DNA of 64,000 bases from CANKHA01 sp963750965 (GTDB lineage: Bacteria; Pseudomonadota; Alphaproteobacteria; Rhizobiales; Xanthobacteraceae), in the NCBI GenBank assembly GCA_963750965.1, contig CAVVSK010000009.1:124001-188000 (forward strand). The letters are read 5' to 3'. Numbering within the stretch: the first letter of the stretch is position 1; each line of letters starts with the position of its first letter. Shown piece by piece: positions 1 to 8,727 of this stretch. The notes under the pieces are model-generated. The model had not been told where the DNA came from, ran no database searches, and was given only the letters and a program-made list of their open reading frames with translations. Position numbers and translations under genes: made by a program.

Positions 1-520
1 CGTTCTCAACCGGGCTAGAGCGCATGAGGCCGGGAATACGGAAAAACGGGGCGAGCTGGCCTTGCTCCCCGAGCGCGGCTTTCACCAGGTCAATGCCGCC
101 GTCGATCTCACGCTCCGCGTTTGCCAGCGGCATACTATCGAAGGTGAGCGGATGGCTGCGGCTGTGCGTACCGATGGTGTGGCCTTCTCTCTGGATCCGG
201 CGGGTGAGCTCGGGATTGCTCTGCGCCATCGTTCCCACAAGGAAATAGGTCGCCTTCACGCATTCGGCCGCTAGCAGATCGAGGATTCGGTTGGTGTAAG
301 GCCCGAGCGGACCATCATCGAAGGTGAGCACCACCTCACGGTCCGCCAGCGGCAGCGTCTCGCCATATTGCTGCGCGCCCAGCCGCGGATGCGACGTATT
401 ATCGATCACCAACGTGCGGCTGGTTCCCAAAACATTTGGTTTTGTGCATTCGGCCGCCAAGGCGGAGGAAACGGTCAAGCAAAACGCAAACGTACACCCA
501 ATGGCCGTGATCCGGCGCAT
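1..520 (-). CDS. polysaccharide deacetylase family protein, 3'-truncated by window edge
   Basis: The first 173 codons are visible and the gene runs off the left edge. A signal peptide (about residues 1-22, ending ALA) precedes a NodB-fold domain. Motif 1 (TFDDGP), the metal-binding H-S-x-x-H (HSRSH) and the R-x-P motif (FFRIPG) are all present, so it is probably an active, metal-dependent, secreted carbohydrate deacetylase. The substrate (peptidoglycan, chitin-like or exopolysaccharide N-acetyl groups) cannot be told from the sequence. It lies 155 nt downstream of a paralogue on the same strand. The ATG at 520 gives a standard signal peptide. Confidence 0.85.
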   Translation of the reverse strand, partial: MRRITAIGCTFAFCLTVSSALAAECTKPNVLGTSRTLVIDNTSHPRLGAQQYGETLPLADREVVLTFDDGPLGPYTNRILDLLAAECVKATYFLVGTMAQSNPELTRRIQREGHTIGTHSRSHPLTFDSMPLANAEREIDGGIDLVKAALGEQGQLAPFFRIPGLMRSSPVEN

Positions 521-675
521 ATCACGTCACCCCCCTGCGACGGACCCGGGAGACGTTCCCCGTGCCCTCAATCCCCTAAATTACAAACTAGCATCTTAAC
601 GGCAGGTTAGACCTAGAGCCCCGGCGCGGCTTGTTGATTGCGAACTGGTTTTTGTCGGCCGGTGTTGCAAATAAG

Positions 676-1464
676 TCAATAAATTGTGGCACCTGGCACC
701 ACATGGACCACGCGGTAGCCATGGCGCTTTAGCTCGCGCAAGAAGGCTGGCAGCATTGCTGCGGTCTGCGCCTTGGTGTCGTGAAACAGTAAGATACCGC
801 CGCCGTTCGCGTTAAGCCGCCCCATCACCAGCGCAAGCTCGTCGGCAGGGGTCATGGGATTCCAGTCGCTGGCCCAGAGGTCGGCCCCAAAGACCACGAT
901 CCCGCGTTGCCTCAGCCGGTCAAGCAGCGCTGGAGACGAGGCAAAGCCGGGAAAGCGGAAAAACGGCGTTGCCGGGTGCAATCCGGTCCCGCCGGAAGCC
1001 GCCGTTTCCACCGCCGCGATGCCGCGGTTGATTTCCGCCTCGGCGGCGCCGAACGGAAGTCGAGCCAGCAAGGGATGAGAAAAGCTGTGATGCGCCACCG
1101 TGTGGCCTTCCGCAACCTCGCGGCGCACCAGTTTCGGGAAGCTCGCCGCGTTGCGTCCGAGAAGGAAGAACGTCGCCTTGACGCATTCGTGCCGTAACGC
1201 GTCGAGCACGCGATCGGTGGGGCCCGGCCAGGGGCCATCATCAAAAGTAAGCACAACCTCCTTGCGCGCGAGCGGCAAAGTGGTGGCGAAATGCTTGTGA
1301 CCGACTTGCGGCGTGGTCGCCGCGTTAACCGCCAGGACGCGTTCGGTGCCGAGCGCATCCGGGTTCCCGGGGCAGGGCGCCGCTGCCGCGGCAACGCTTG
1401 TCGCTGCAAAAAGCGCAAGCCGCAAGAAGCTTCGAGACAAGCTTCGCAAGACGTTTCGGGTCAT
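676..1464 (-). CDS. secreted polysaccharide deacetylase family protein
   Basis: A 262-residue protein with a signal peptide (about 1-28, Ala-rich) and a NodB/CE4 domain. It shows motif 1 TFDDGP, motif 2 H-S-F-S-H, motif 3 FFRFPG, an ADLW(A)SDW segment and a late LFHDT motif that supplies the catalytic histidine. All the usual metal and catalytic residues are visible, so activity is likely. The exact substrate is unknown. It is a tandem paralogue of the partial gene at 1-520 and shares the block TLPLA-x-(K/R)-EVVLTFDDGP with it. The two probably arose by local duplication and may be co-transcribed. Confidence 0.9.
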   Translation of the reverse strand: MTRNVLRSLSRSFLRLALFAATSVAAAAAPCPGNPDALGTERVLAVNAATTPQVGHKHFATTLPLARKEVVLTFDDGPWPGPTDRVLDALRHECVKATFFLLGRNAASFPKLVRREVAEGHTVAHHSFSHPLLARLPFGAAEAEINRGIAAVETAASGGTGLHPATPFFRFPGFASSPALLDRLRQRGIVVFGADLWASDWNPMTPADELALVMGRLNANGGGILLFHDTKAQTAAMLPAFLRELKRHGYRVVHVVPGATIY

Positions 1465-1593
1465 TACCCTGCCCCTCGCAATGACGGCAATTGACCCCGG
1501 ACCGCTCCTCCGTGCAAGAGCGCATTCTTGATTGCACCCATATAGGCCGGAGCGTACAAACCGCGGGGGGCCTGCATTTTTGGGACGCGCGGC

Positions 1594-2998
1594 ATGGATG
1601 AGAAGCCTGACATCACAGTCATGCCGACCGACGCGCTACGCAACGATCGCGGCGAGATCCGTCCCGAATTCGTCGAGCAGGTCAAAGCCGCGATCGAGGC
1701 ATCAGATGCGCCCGCGCTCCGCGCACTCGCGAGCGATCTGCATGAAGCCGACATGGGCGATCTGCTGGAAGCGCTCGACGCTGAGCATCGCCCGCTTCTG
1801 ATTGAACTGATGGGGTCGGAGTTCGACTTTACCGCGCTGACGGAAGTCGACGTCACGGTACGCGAGGACATTCTTGAGGAATTGCCGGCGGAGACCGTCG
1901 CCGAGGGCGTGCGCGATCTGGATTCTGACGATGCCGTCGAGATCCTGCAGGACCTTCCGAAGGAAGACCAGGCCGAGATCCTGGAGCAACTGCCGGCCAG
2001 CGAGCGTGTCGCGATTGCGCGCGGCCTTGATTATCCGGAGGATTTCAGCGGGCCGGCGGATGCAGACCGAGATCATCTCGGTACCGCCATTCTGGACCGT
2101 CGGACAAACCATCGATCACATGCGCGAGACGCCCGATCTGCCGGACCGTTTTTTCGATGTTTATGTTGTCGATGCCGCGCATCGTTTTCTCGGCGCCGTC
2201 CCGCTTGACCGGCTGCTGCGCGCCAAGCGCCCCGTGCTTGTAACGGAGTTGATGGAGGAAGACCGCCGCCTGGTCCATGCCAACGACGACCAAGAGGCCG
2301 TTGCGCGCCTGTTCGAGCGTTACAATCTTGCCGCGGTGCCGGTCGTCGATGCTGGCGACCGGCTGGTCGGCGTCATCACGCACGACGATATTGTGGACGT
2401 GATTGAGGAGGAGGCCGAGGAGGACATCAAGGCGCTTGGCGGAGTCAGCGGTGAAGAAGAGTTGTCTGACACCGTCGCCACCATCGCCAAGGGACGGTTT
2501 CTCTGGCTGTTTGCCAATCTGCTGACGGCGCTTGCCGCCTCGTGGGTGATCTCCCGCTTCCAAGGCTCGATCGAGAAGATGGTGTCGCTCGCCGTGCTGA
2601 TGCCGATCGTGGCCAGCATGGGCGGCAACGCCGGCACCCAGACCATGACCGTGGCGGTGCGCGCGCTCGCCACCCGCGAACTGAGCAGCGCCAATGTGGG
2701 GCGGGTGGTGCGGCGCGAAGTGCTCGTCGGGCTGATCAACGGGCTCTGCTTCGCCGTTATCTTGGGTGTCGTGGCGGTGGCGTGGTTCCAGGTCACCGAC
2801 CTCGGAATGGTGATCGGGCTGGCCATGATCTGCGTGCTGACCGCGGCAGCGTTCGGCGGCATCGTTATTCCGCTGCTACTGTCGCGACTTGGGGTCGATC
2901 CCGCCGTTTCGTCCGGCCCCTTTGTCACCACCGTCACCGATGTAGTCGGCTTCTTTGCCTTTTTGGGCATCGCTACGCTCTGGTTCGGATTGCGCTAG
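1594..2998 (+). CDS. mgtE: magnesium transporter MgtE (frameshifted)
   Basis: Two overlapping reading frames make up one MgtE protein of about 467 residues. The first frame (from ATG 1594) encodes the acidic N domain up to DYPED. The second supplies the continuation SAGRRMQTE, two CBS domains (for example PVVDAGDRLVGVITHDDIVDV) and five membrane segments with the conserved pore segment MPIVASMGGNAGTQ. Deleting one T from the TTT at 2043-2045 restores a canonical DYPEDSAGR junction. MgtE forms a homodimeric Mg2+ channel gated by the cytosolic N and CBS domains. All catalytic and pore regions are intact, so the break is more likely a sequence error than a dead gene. Confidence 0.9.
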
Positions 2999-3103
2999 CG
3001 AAAGCGCCCGGATGGGCCGACCCGAGAATAAGGCATTAACCCTGTTTCCCCATCCGGCATTAACCATTCCCGCTTAGCGTTGCATCGGTGACTTACGCTG
3101 CGC

Positions 3104-4993
3104 GTGGTCTGCGGGTGTTGCATGGGGCTCGGCCCTGACGAAAAGTACCTGGAAAACTCCGGCGACTTGACGCCGTCGATGCCGGCTCCTTCGCTGGCGC
3201 TTCCCGGTGCATTGAAGATCGCGTCGCGATTAATTCCGCCACTGTCGATCGGCTTGCTCGTGGCGTTGATCGTCGGCGGTCTCGTTTTCCTCGCTCACGC
3301 CCGCGTGGCCGACGACCGCGAGAATGCACACCATCACACCGCGCTGCGCAGCGGCATCGAACAATTGCGGGTGGCGCAGGACACCGGCGTTGTCGATACG
3401 CAGGTGTTGCGGTTTCTGCAGGACCTATCCGGCGTCAAAAATCTGAGGTGGGAGACCGAGCCCGATCATCGCGACCGCGAGGTCCATTCGGTGCAGGATG
3501 CGAATGGACGCATCATCGGCTGGTTCACTTGGGAATCCGAGCGCTCGACGACCGCAGCGGCCATGCGCTTCATGCCGTTATGGGCCATCATCGGCGCCGG
3601 CCTGCTGCTGCTTGCCGCGCTTTCGATGTGGTATGTGCGCGAACTCAGGCGTGAACTGGAAACGGCGAACGAGCGCACCCGTCGGATCGCAAGTGAGGAT
3701 CCGATCACCGGTCTGCCCGAAGCCAGCACCATTCTGGAAACGCTTGAGCAGACGTTGGCAAGGCGTGAGCCCGATGAATTCGTTACCTTGTGTTATCTGG
3801 ATCTCACCGGCTCCCGTGAACTAAGCGACGCCTTTGGGCGGCTGTGGAGCAACGAGCTCGTGCGCGTCGCCGCCGACCGCCTGCGCGAGCTGGATTGGCC
3901 GGGCTCTGCGCTGGGCCGAGTAGGCCGTCATCGCTTCATTTTGATATTGTGCTCCAAGGATCCCGAAGCAGGCATGCGAATGGCGCGGGACGTGGACAAG
4001 CTCCTTGCTAAGCCGATGACTGTGCAAGGCCAGATTGTGCACGTCAGAACCCATATCGGCGTGACTTATGCGCCGCGCGACGGCGTGACCTCCGATGATC
4101 TATTTCGCCATGCGACCCTCGCCATGCGCGCGGCTAAGCGCGCCGGCCACAGCCATATCGTCGCATTCGAGTCCACGATGGAGGCCGATCTCCACGAACG
4201 GCGCTTTCTCGAACGCGAGCTCAAGCGCGCTCTCGACGAGGACACGCTCGAAGTGCATTACCAGCCGATCGTCTCGGCGGAAGGCTCGCAGATCATCGGC
4301 GTCGAGGCGTTGCTGCGCTGGTCGCATCCGACGCGCGGCAACATCCCTCCCATGGTTTTCGTCTCAGTGGCAGAGCAAACCGGCATCATGAGCCGGCTCG
4401 GCGAATACGTGCTCTACCGCGCGCTCAACGATGCGAAGCGCTGGCCAAATCTCTATGTGGCGATCAATCTTTCGCCGATCCAGCTGAAGGACCGCGCGTT
4501 GTTTGCGCTCGTTTCCGCGATGCTGGAAGAAACCGGCATTGAGGGATCGCGTGTGGTGCTTGAAATCACCGAAGGCATGCTGATCGACGATCCGGAAGAG
4601 AGCCGCAAGCGGTTGGAGGAAATCCGCGAGCTGGGAGTGCGTGTCGCGCTGGACGACTTCGGTGCCGGCTATTCAAGCCTCAGTTATCTGCAGCGCCTTC
4701 CCTTCGACAAGCTGAAGATCGACGGCAGCTTCGTCGCTCCCTTGGGTAAATCCGAAAACAGCGGCTTCATAATCCAGGCGATTGTGGCGCTGGGCCGCGC
4801 GCTTAATCTCAGCGTGCTGGTCGAGGGCGTGGAAACCGAGGAGCAGCGCGTATTGTTGCGACTCGCCGGCTGCAACGAAATGCAGGGCTTCCTGTTCGCC
4901 AGGCCCGGCCCGCCGAAGACGATCGACGCGCTGCTGTTGGAGGCGAAGCTGGAAACCGCGCGGGCCCAAAAGGGTAAGGCGCAAGCCTCCTGA
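3104..4993 (+). CDS. membrane-bound GGDEF/EAL protein (probable c-di-GMP phosphodiesterase)
   Basis: A 629-residue protein with two predicted membrane helices (about 38-60 and 155-178) flanking a periplasmic stretch. A GGDEF domain follows, then an EAL domain (about 375-615). The GGDEF signature is replaced by GRHRF (274-278), so cyclase activity is unlikely. The EAL domain keeps EALLRW (E401), LEITE, DDFGAGYSS, KIDGSF, EGVET and QGFLF, so hydrolysis of c-di-GMP is likely. The GTG at 3104 gives the longest frame; ATGs at 3122 and 3179 are possible starts. A small GC-rich hairpin (4985-5002) overlaps the stop but has no T tract. Confidence 0.88.
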   Translation: MVCGCCMGLGPDEKYLENSGDLTPSMPAPSLALPGALKIASRLIPPLSIGLLVALIVGGLVFLAHARVADDRENAHHHTALRSGIEQLRVAQDTGVVDTQVLRFLQDLSGVKNLRWETEPDHRDREVHSVQDANGRIIGWFTWESERSTTAAAMRFMPLWAIIGAGLLLLAALSMWYVRELRRELETANERTRRIASEDPITGLPEASTILETLEQTLARREPDEFVTLCYLDLTGSRELSDAFGRLWSNELVRVAADRLRELDWPGSALGRVGRHRFILILCSKDPEAGMRMARDVDKLLAKPMTVQGQIVHVRTHIGVTYAPRDGVTSDDLFRHATLAMRAAKRAGHSHIVAFESTMEADLHERRFLERELKRALDEDTLEVHYQPIVSAEGSQIIGVEALLRWSHPTRGNIPPMVFVSVAEQTGIMSRLGEYVLYRALNDAKRWPNLYVAINLSPIQLKDRALFALVSAMLEETGIEGSRVVLEITEGMLIDDPEESRKRLEEIRELGVRVALDDFGAGYSSLSYLQRLPFDKLKIDGSFVAPLGKSENSGFIIQAIVALGRALNLSVLVEGVETEEQRVLLRLAGCNEMQGFLFARPGPPKTIDALLLEAKLETARAQKGKAQAS

Positions 4994-5186
4994 TCCGGAG
5001 GCCGTGAAACCGCCAACTGTTCCACGATAGGCGGCAACGTGGCGGGACATCGGCCCTGGCAGCGCGTCCTTTGCACGACTGGGCCTATGACCGACTAGGC
5101 CAGCGGCCCATGACCTCCCGTTAACCCGAAATTAACCATACGTTGCCAAGAGTTCGGCCAGTGAACCATAGCGAAGGACCATCCCC

Positions 5187-5486
5187 ATGCGGGTGCGGCT
5201 GAAGGCGGACGGACGTCTGGTTGAGATCATGGCAGACGGGAGCGAGCGGGCCATTGCCGCCGGCGTTCGCTCGATGGCGCCAGCCGAAAGCCAGGCGGCT
5301 TATGCACGGCGCGTGCGTGCGGCCACCAGCCTGACGCAGGCGGATTTCGCCGCCCGGCTCGGCGTTCCGGTTGAAACGGTACGTAATTGGGAGCAGGGCA
5401 AGCGCGCACCGCGTGGGCCGGCGCGGGCGCTGCTCAAGGTGATCGAGCGCGCGCCTGATCTCGCCTTTGCCGTACTGGCCTCTTGA
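5187..5486 (+). CDS. XRE-family helix-turn-helix protein, antitoxin-like
   Basis: A 99-residue protein whose C-terminal half is an XRE-type HTH: LTQADFAARLGVPVETVRNW, followed by EQGKRAPRGPARALL. This layout resembles NadS/HigA-2-type antitoxins, which are short proteins with an HTH near the C-terminus. A GAAGGA ribosome-binding site precedes ATG 5187. The N-terminus (RVRLKADGRLVEI) may be a small beta-rich dimerisation or toxin-contact segment; this is inference. No RelE/HigB-like toxin ORF lies on either side, so it is an orphan regulator here. The target is unknown. Confidence 0.7.
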   Translation: MRVRLKADGRLVEIMADGSERAIAAGVRSMAPAESQAAYARRVRAATSLTQADFAARLGVPVETVRNWEQGKRAPRGPARALLKVIERAPDLAFAVLAS

Positions 5487-5583
5487 GATCATCAAAGAGT
5501 TGCCGCGACACTCGACGGCGGTCCGCGGGATTGGCAAGCGATAGCAGTCCCGGCATTCTGCGCAAACTGCCAAGGAAGCGATC

Positions 5584-6381
5584 ATGCCTGCAGTGACGGG
5601 GCAAAATGGGGCTATTCCAGTCGTCGGTCTCGGGACCTGGGAGCTGCGCGGCCGCGTCTGCAGCCATATCGTCGAGCAGGCGCTGCGGCTGGGCTATCGC
5701 CACATCGACACCGCGCAAATGTATGACAATGAACGCGAAGTCGGAGAGGGTTTACGCGGCTCCGGTGTGAGGCGCGACGATGTCTTCGTGACCACCAAAG
5801 TCTGGCCCACGCATTTTTCTCCACCAAAACTTGAGCACGCAGCCAAAGCCAGCTTGAAACGCCTGGGTCTGGCCGACGTCAATCTCCTGCTGTTGCATTG
5901 GCCGAGTTCGACGATTCCGCTCTCCGACACCATCGGCGCATTATGCAAAGTCAAGCGCGCGGGCTTGGCACGCCATATCGGGCTGTCGAATTTCACTGGC
6001 GAGCTCCTGGAGGAGGCGGTCAAGCTGAGTACTGAGCCACTGATCTGCAACCAGATCGAGCTCCATCCCTTTCTCGATCAATCCGCGACTGTCGCGGCGA
6101 GCAAAGCCCATGGCATGACGGTGGTTGCCTATAGCCCAATCGCCAAGGGCGCGGTCGGGAAGAATGCCGCACTCGTGCGCATCGGCAGGGCGCATGACAA
6201 GACCGCGGCGCAGGTGAGTCTGCGCTTTCTGTTGCAACAGGATTTCGTGGTGATCCCCCGCAGCAGCAAAGTGGAGCGGCTGGCGGAAAACTTCGCCATC
6301 TTCGATTTCGCATTATCGGCGCAGGAGATGCAAGAAATCCAAAAGCTCGCCCGGCCTACCGGCAGCGTATTGACGTCATGA
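5584..6381 (+). CDS. aldo/keto reductase (2,5-diketo-D-gluconate reductase-like)
   Basis: A 265-residue NAD(P)H-dependent TIM-barrel oxidoreductase. The catalytic tetrad is visible: D42 (in HIDTA), Y47, K72 (TTKVW) and H105 (LLHWP). The NADP-binding tail IPRSSKVERLAEN is also present. Length and motifs match the DkgA/DkgB-like branch that reduces aldehydes and keto sugars; the substrate is not determinable. The stop codon overlaps the start of queC (ATGA at 6378-6381), so the two are probably translationally coupled. Confidence 0.9.
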   Translation: MPAVTGQNGAIPVVGLGTWELRGRVCSHIVEQALRLGYRHIDTAQMYDNEREVGEGLRGSGVRRDDVFVTTKVWPTHFSPPKLEHAAKASLKRLGLADVNLLLLHWPSSTIPLSDTIGALCKVKRAGLARHIGLSNFTGELLEEAVKLSTEPLICNQIELHPFLDQSATVAASKAHGMTVVAYSPIAKGAVGKNAALVRIGRAHDKTAAQVSLRFLLQQDFVVIPRSSKVERLAENFAIFDFALSAQEMQEIQKLARPTGSVLTS

Positions 6382-7094
6382 TCGCAGAGCCAAGCCCTGA
6401 AGCTGCGCTGGTGCTGTTCTCTGGCGGCCAGGACTCCACCGTCTGTCTCGCCTGGGCGCTACAACGCTTTGCGCGCGTGGAGACCATCGGCTTCGATTAT
6501 GGCCAGCGGCATGCGGTGGAACTAACGGTGCGGCCGCGCCTGCGGCAGAAGCTTGCCGCCTTGCGCGCAGATTGGGCGTCGCGGCTCCGCGAAGATCATG
6601 TGCTCAAGCTCGACGCGCTGGGCGCGATCTCCGATACCGCTCTGACGCGCGAGACGACGATCGAGATTGCCGCATCCGGCCTGCCGACCACTTTTGTTCC
6701 CGGACGCAATCTCGCATTTCTGACGCTTGCCGGTGCGCTCGCCTATCGTCGCGGGGTTCGACATCTTGTCGCCGGCATGTGCGAGACCGATTATTCCGGT
6801 TATCCCGACTGTCGCGACGACACCATCAAGGCCATGCAGGTGGCGCTCGGACTTGGCATGGACCGCCGTTTTGTCATTCATACGCCGCTGATGTGGATCG
6901 ACAAGGCAGCGACCTTCGCGCTGGCTGAAGAACTCGGCGGCCACTCTCTCCTCGATCTGGTGATCGAGGAAACTCATAGCTGTTATCGCGGCGAGCGTAC
7001 CCAGCGGCATGCCTGGGGCTATGGATGCGGCGACTGTCCGGCCTGCAGGCTGCGGGCGGAAGGTTTTGCCCGCTTCACCGCCAAGGGAAACTGA
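6378..7094 (+). CDS. queC: 7-cyano-7-deazaguanine synthase QueC
   Basis: A 238-residue ATP-dependent ligase-like enzyme that converts 7-carboxy-7-deazaguanine and ammonia to preQ0 in queuosine biosynthesis. The N-terminal PP-loop SGGQDST is present. The C-terminal zinc site is visible as C-x2-C-x2-C (GCGDCPACR) with an upstream cysteine (HSCYRG). The FVPGRN and DYSGYPDCR blocks are typical of QueC. The start overlaps the stop of the aldo/keto reductase by 4 nt. Other queuosine genes are not in the window. Confidence 0.95.
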   Translation: MIAEPSPEAALVLFSGGQDSTVCLAWALQRFARVETIGFDYGQRHAVELTVRPRLRQKLAALRADWASRLREDHVLKLDALGAISDTALTRETTIEIAASGLPTTFVPGRNLAFLTLAGALAYRRGVRHLVAGMCETDYSGYPDCRDDTIKAMQVALGLGMDRRFVIHTPLMWIDKAATFALAEELGGHSLLDLVIEETHSCYRGERTQRHAWGYGCGDCPACRLRAEGFARFTAKGN

Positions 7095-7100
7095 GCAGCT

Positions 7101-7892
7101 ATGTTCTTTCCGCTCTCCAAGATCTTTGGCTTCGTCGCGCTCCCCTCAAACCTCATGATGCTGGTCGGCCTTATCGGCACGGCCTTGCTCTTCACGCGCC
7201 GCAAGCGCCTCGGGCAGGGGATGATGACCGCGAGCCTTCTCATGCTGGCCATCGCCGGGTGGTCGCCGCTTGGCAACTGGCTGATGGCGCCCTTGGAGGA
7301 TCGTTTTCCGGCGGGGCGAGGCGCAGGCGCGCAGGACAGCGTCAACGGCATTATCATTCTTGGCGGCGCGATCTCGCCGGAGGTGTCCGGGGCGCGCGGT
7401 AGCGTCGCGCTCAATGAAGCCGCCGAGCGCATGACCGCGGCTGCCGATCTTGCCCGGCTATATCCGGTGGCCCGCATCGTGTTTTCCGGCGGCAGCGGAC
7501 AACTTTTTGGCGGCGCGGCGGAGGCCGATTTTGTCCTGCCGCTGTTCGAGAGCTTCGGCATCGCGCGTGAGCGCATCACGCTGGAAGGCCGCTCGCGCAA
7601 CACCGCGGAGAATGCGCGCTTCACAAAAGAACTGGTGCAGCCAAAAGCCGGCGAGCGCTGGCTGCTGGTGACCTCGGCTTATCATATGCCGCGCTCAATC
7701 GGGGTCTTCCGCAACGAGGGTTTTGCCGTCGATGCCTATCCTGTCGATTGGCGAACCGCCGGTGCTGCGGATGCGGTCAGGCCCTTTGGCGCCATGTCGG
7801 CTGGCCTCGGCCGCACCGACGCCGCCTTGCATGAATGGCTGGGCTTGCTGGCTTATCGCCTGACAGGTAGGACCGCAAAGCTGTTGCCGTAG
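7101..7892 (+). CDS. YdcF/ElyC-like protein (DUF218)
   Basis: A 263-residue inner-membrane protein with two N-terminal membrane helices (about 12-30 and 40-60) and a DUF218 domain. It contains the family signatures GIIILGG, VFSGGSG, the acidic NTAENA(R) block and VTSAYHMPRS. E. coli ElyC and SanA in this family affect envelope and peptidoglycan homeostasis; YdcF binds SAM. The precise role here is unknown. It starts 6 nt after queC and is probably in the same operon. Confidence 0.85.
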   Translation: MFFPLSKIFGFVALPSNLMMLVGLIGTALLFTRRKRLGQGMMTASLLMLAIAGWSPLGNWLMAPLEDRFPAGRGAGAQDSVNGIIILGGAISPEVSGARGSVALNEAAERMTAAADLARLYPVARIVFSGGSGQLFGGAAEADFVLPLFESFGIARERITLEGRSRNTAENARFTKELVQPKAGERWLLVTSAYHMPRSIGVFRNEGFAVDAYPVDWRTAGAADAVRPFGAMSAGLGRTDAALHEWLGLLAYRLTGRTAKLLP

Positions 7893-7969
7893 GCGAAACA
7901 GCTGGGGCGATGCCGAGTTTCCTTAAGGAGGGATGTCACCTTCAGTGAAAACCGCTGTTAGCCTTGGCG

Positions 7970-8680
7970 TTAATTCTTGGCGATGGCGTGCTGCGCCGCC
8001 GAGTTAAATTGCCGTCGCCACATCACGACGACGACTCCGGCCGTGGTGACGATGAACGGCAATGGCCCCACGAACCAACCGAGATAACCGAGTGCGAAGA
8101 AAAAGGCGCGCTGTCCGCGGTTGAATTGCCGGCCGGCATCGGCCAGCACCTGCGCGGCGGTATGCACATATTCCTGCGCTTGCGGCGTGTCCTGTTCCGA
8201 TGCCGGGGGAGCGGCGCCCAGCATGATCGCCACGTAATTGTACAGCCGGTAGGACCAGGAGAACTTGAAAAAAGCATAGACCAGGATGGTGGCGAGCCCG
8301 AGCGTCTTGGCTTCCCATTGCAGGCGCGTCGGCACCGCGCCGAAGGGCAGGGCGGCCACCAGCGAAATGATATCGCCGCTGGAATGAAACAGCGTAAGCG
8401 AGCCGCCGATCGCGAGCAGCGAGGTGGAAGCGAAGAAGGCGGTGCCATTCTGCAGCGAAGCCGACACCTGCCCATCGATCATCCGCATGTCCCGGCGCAG
8501 CATCTGCTGCATCCAGCGTTCCCGATATAAGTTCATGCGCCGGTTGAGGGCTCGCTGGCCGTAGAGCGTATGATCGAGCGCAATCGCATAGGCGGCCCAA
8601 GCGCCGGCGAACCAGAAAAAGGCAATGTAATCCAGGGTGGAGAATCCGAGCATCAACTCGTTTCTGTAAATTTCGCCCAT
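7970..8680 (-). CDS. DUF599 family membrane protein
   Basis: About 236 residues from ATG 8680; a TTG at 8707 and an ATG at 8653 are other possible starts. It has four to five hydrophobic segments: one near the N-terminus (YIAFFWFAGAWAAYAIAL), two central ones, and a C-terminal pair (FFFALGYLGWFVGPLPF and ITTAGVVVVMWRR-like). The RGQRAFFFALGYLGW block is characteristic of DUF599. No biochemical function is established for the family. It converges with the ElyC-like gene and follows the leftward MFS gene. Confidence 0.75.
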   Translation of the reverse strand: MGEIYRNELMLGFSTLDYIAFFWFAGAWAAYAIALDHTLYGQRALNRRMNLYRERWMQQMLRRDMRMIDGQVSASLQNGTAFFASTSLLAIGGSLTLFHSSGDIISLVAALPFGAVPTRLQWEAKTLGLATILVYAFFKFSWSYRLYNYVAIMLGAAPPASEQDTPQAQEYVHTAAQVLADAGRQFNRGQRAFFFALGYLGWFVGPLPFIVTTAGVVVVMWRRQFNSAAQHAIAKN

Positions 8681-8727
8681 GCTGCATCGGCAGCCCAGAA
8701 CGGGCAATAGCCGAGCGACGCCCCTGT

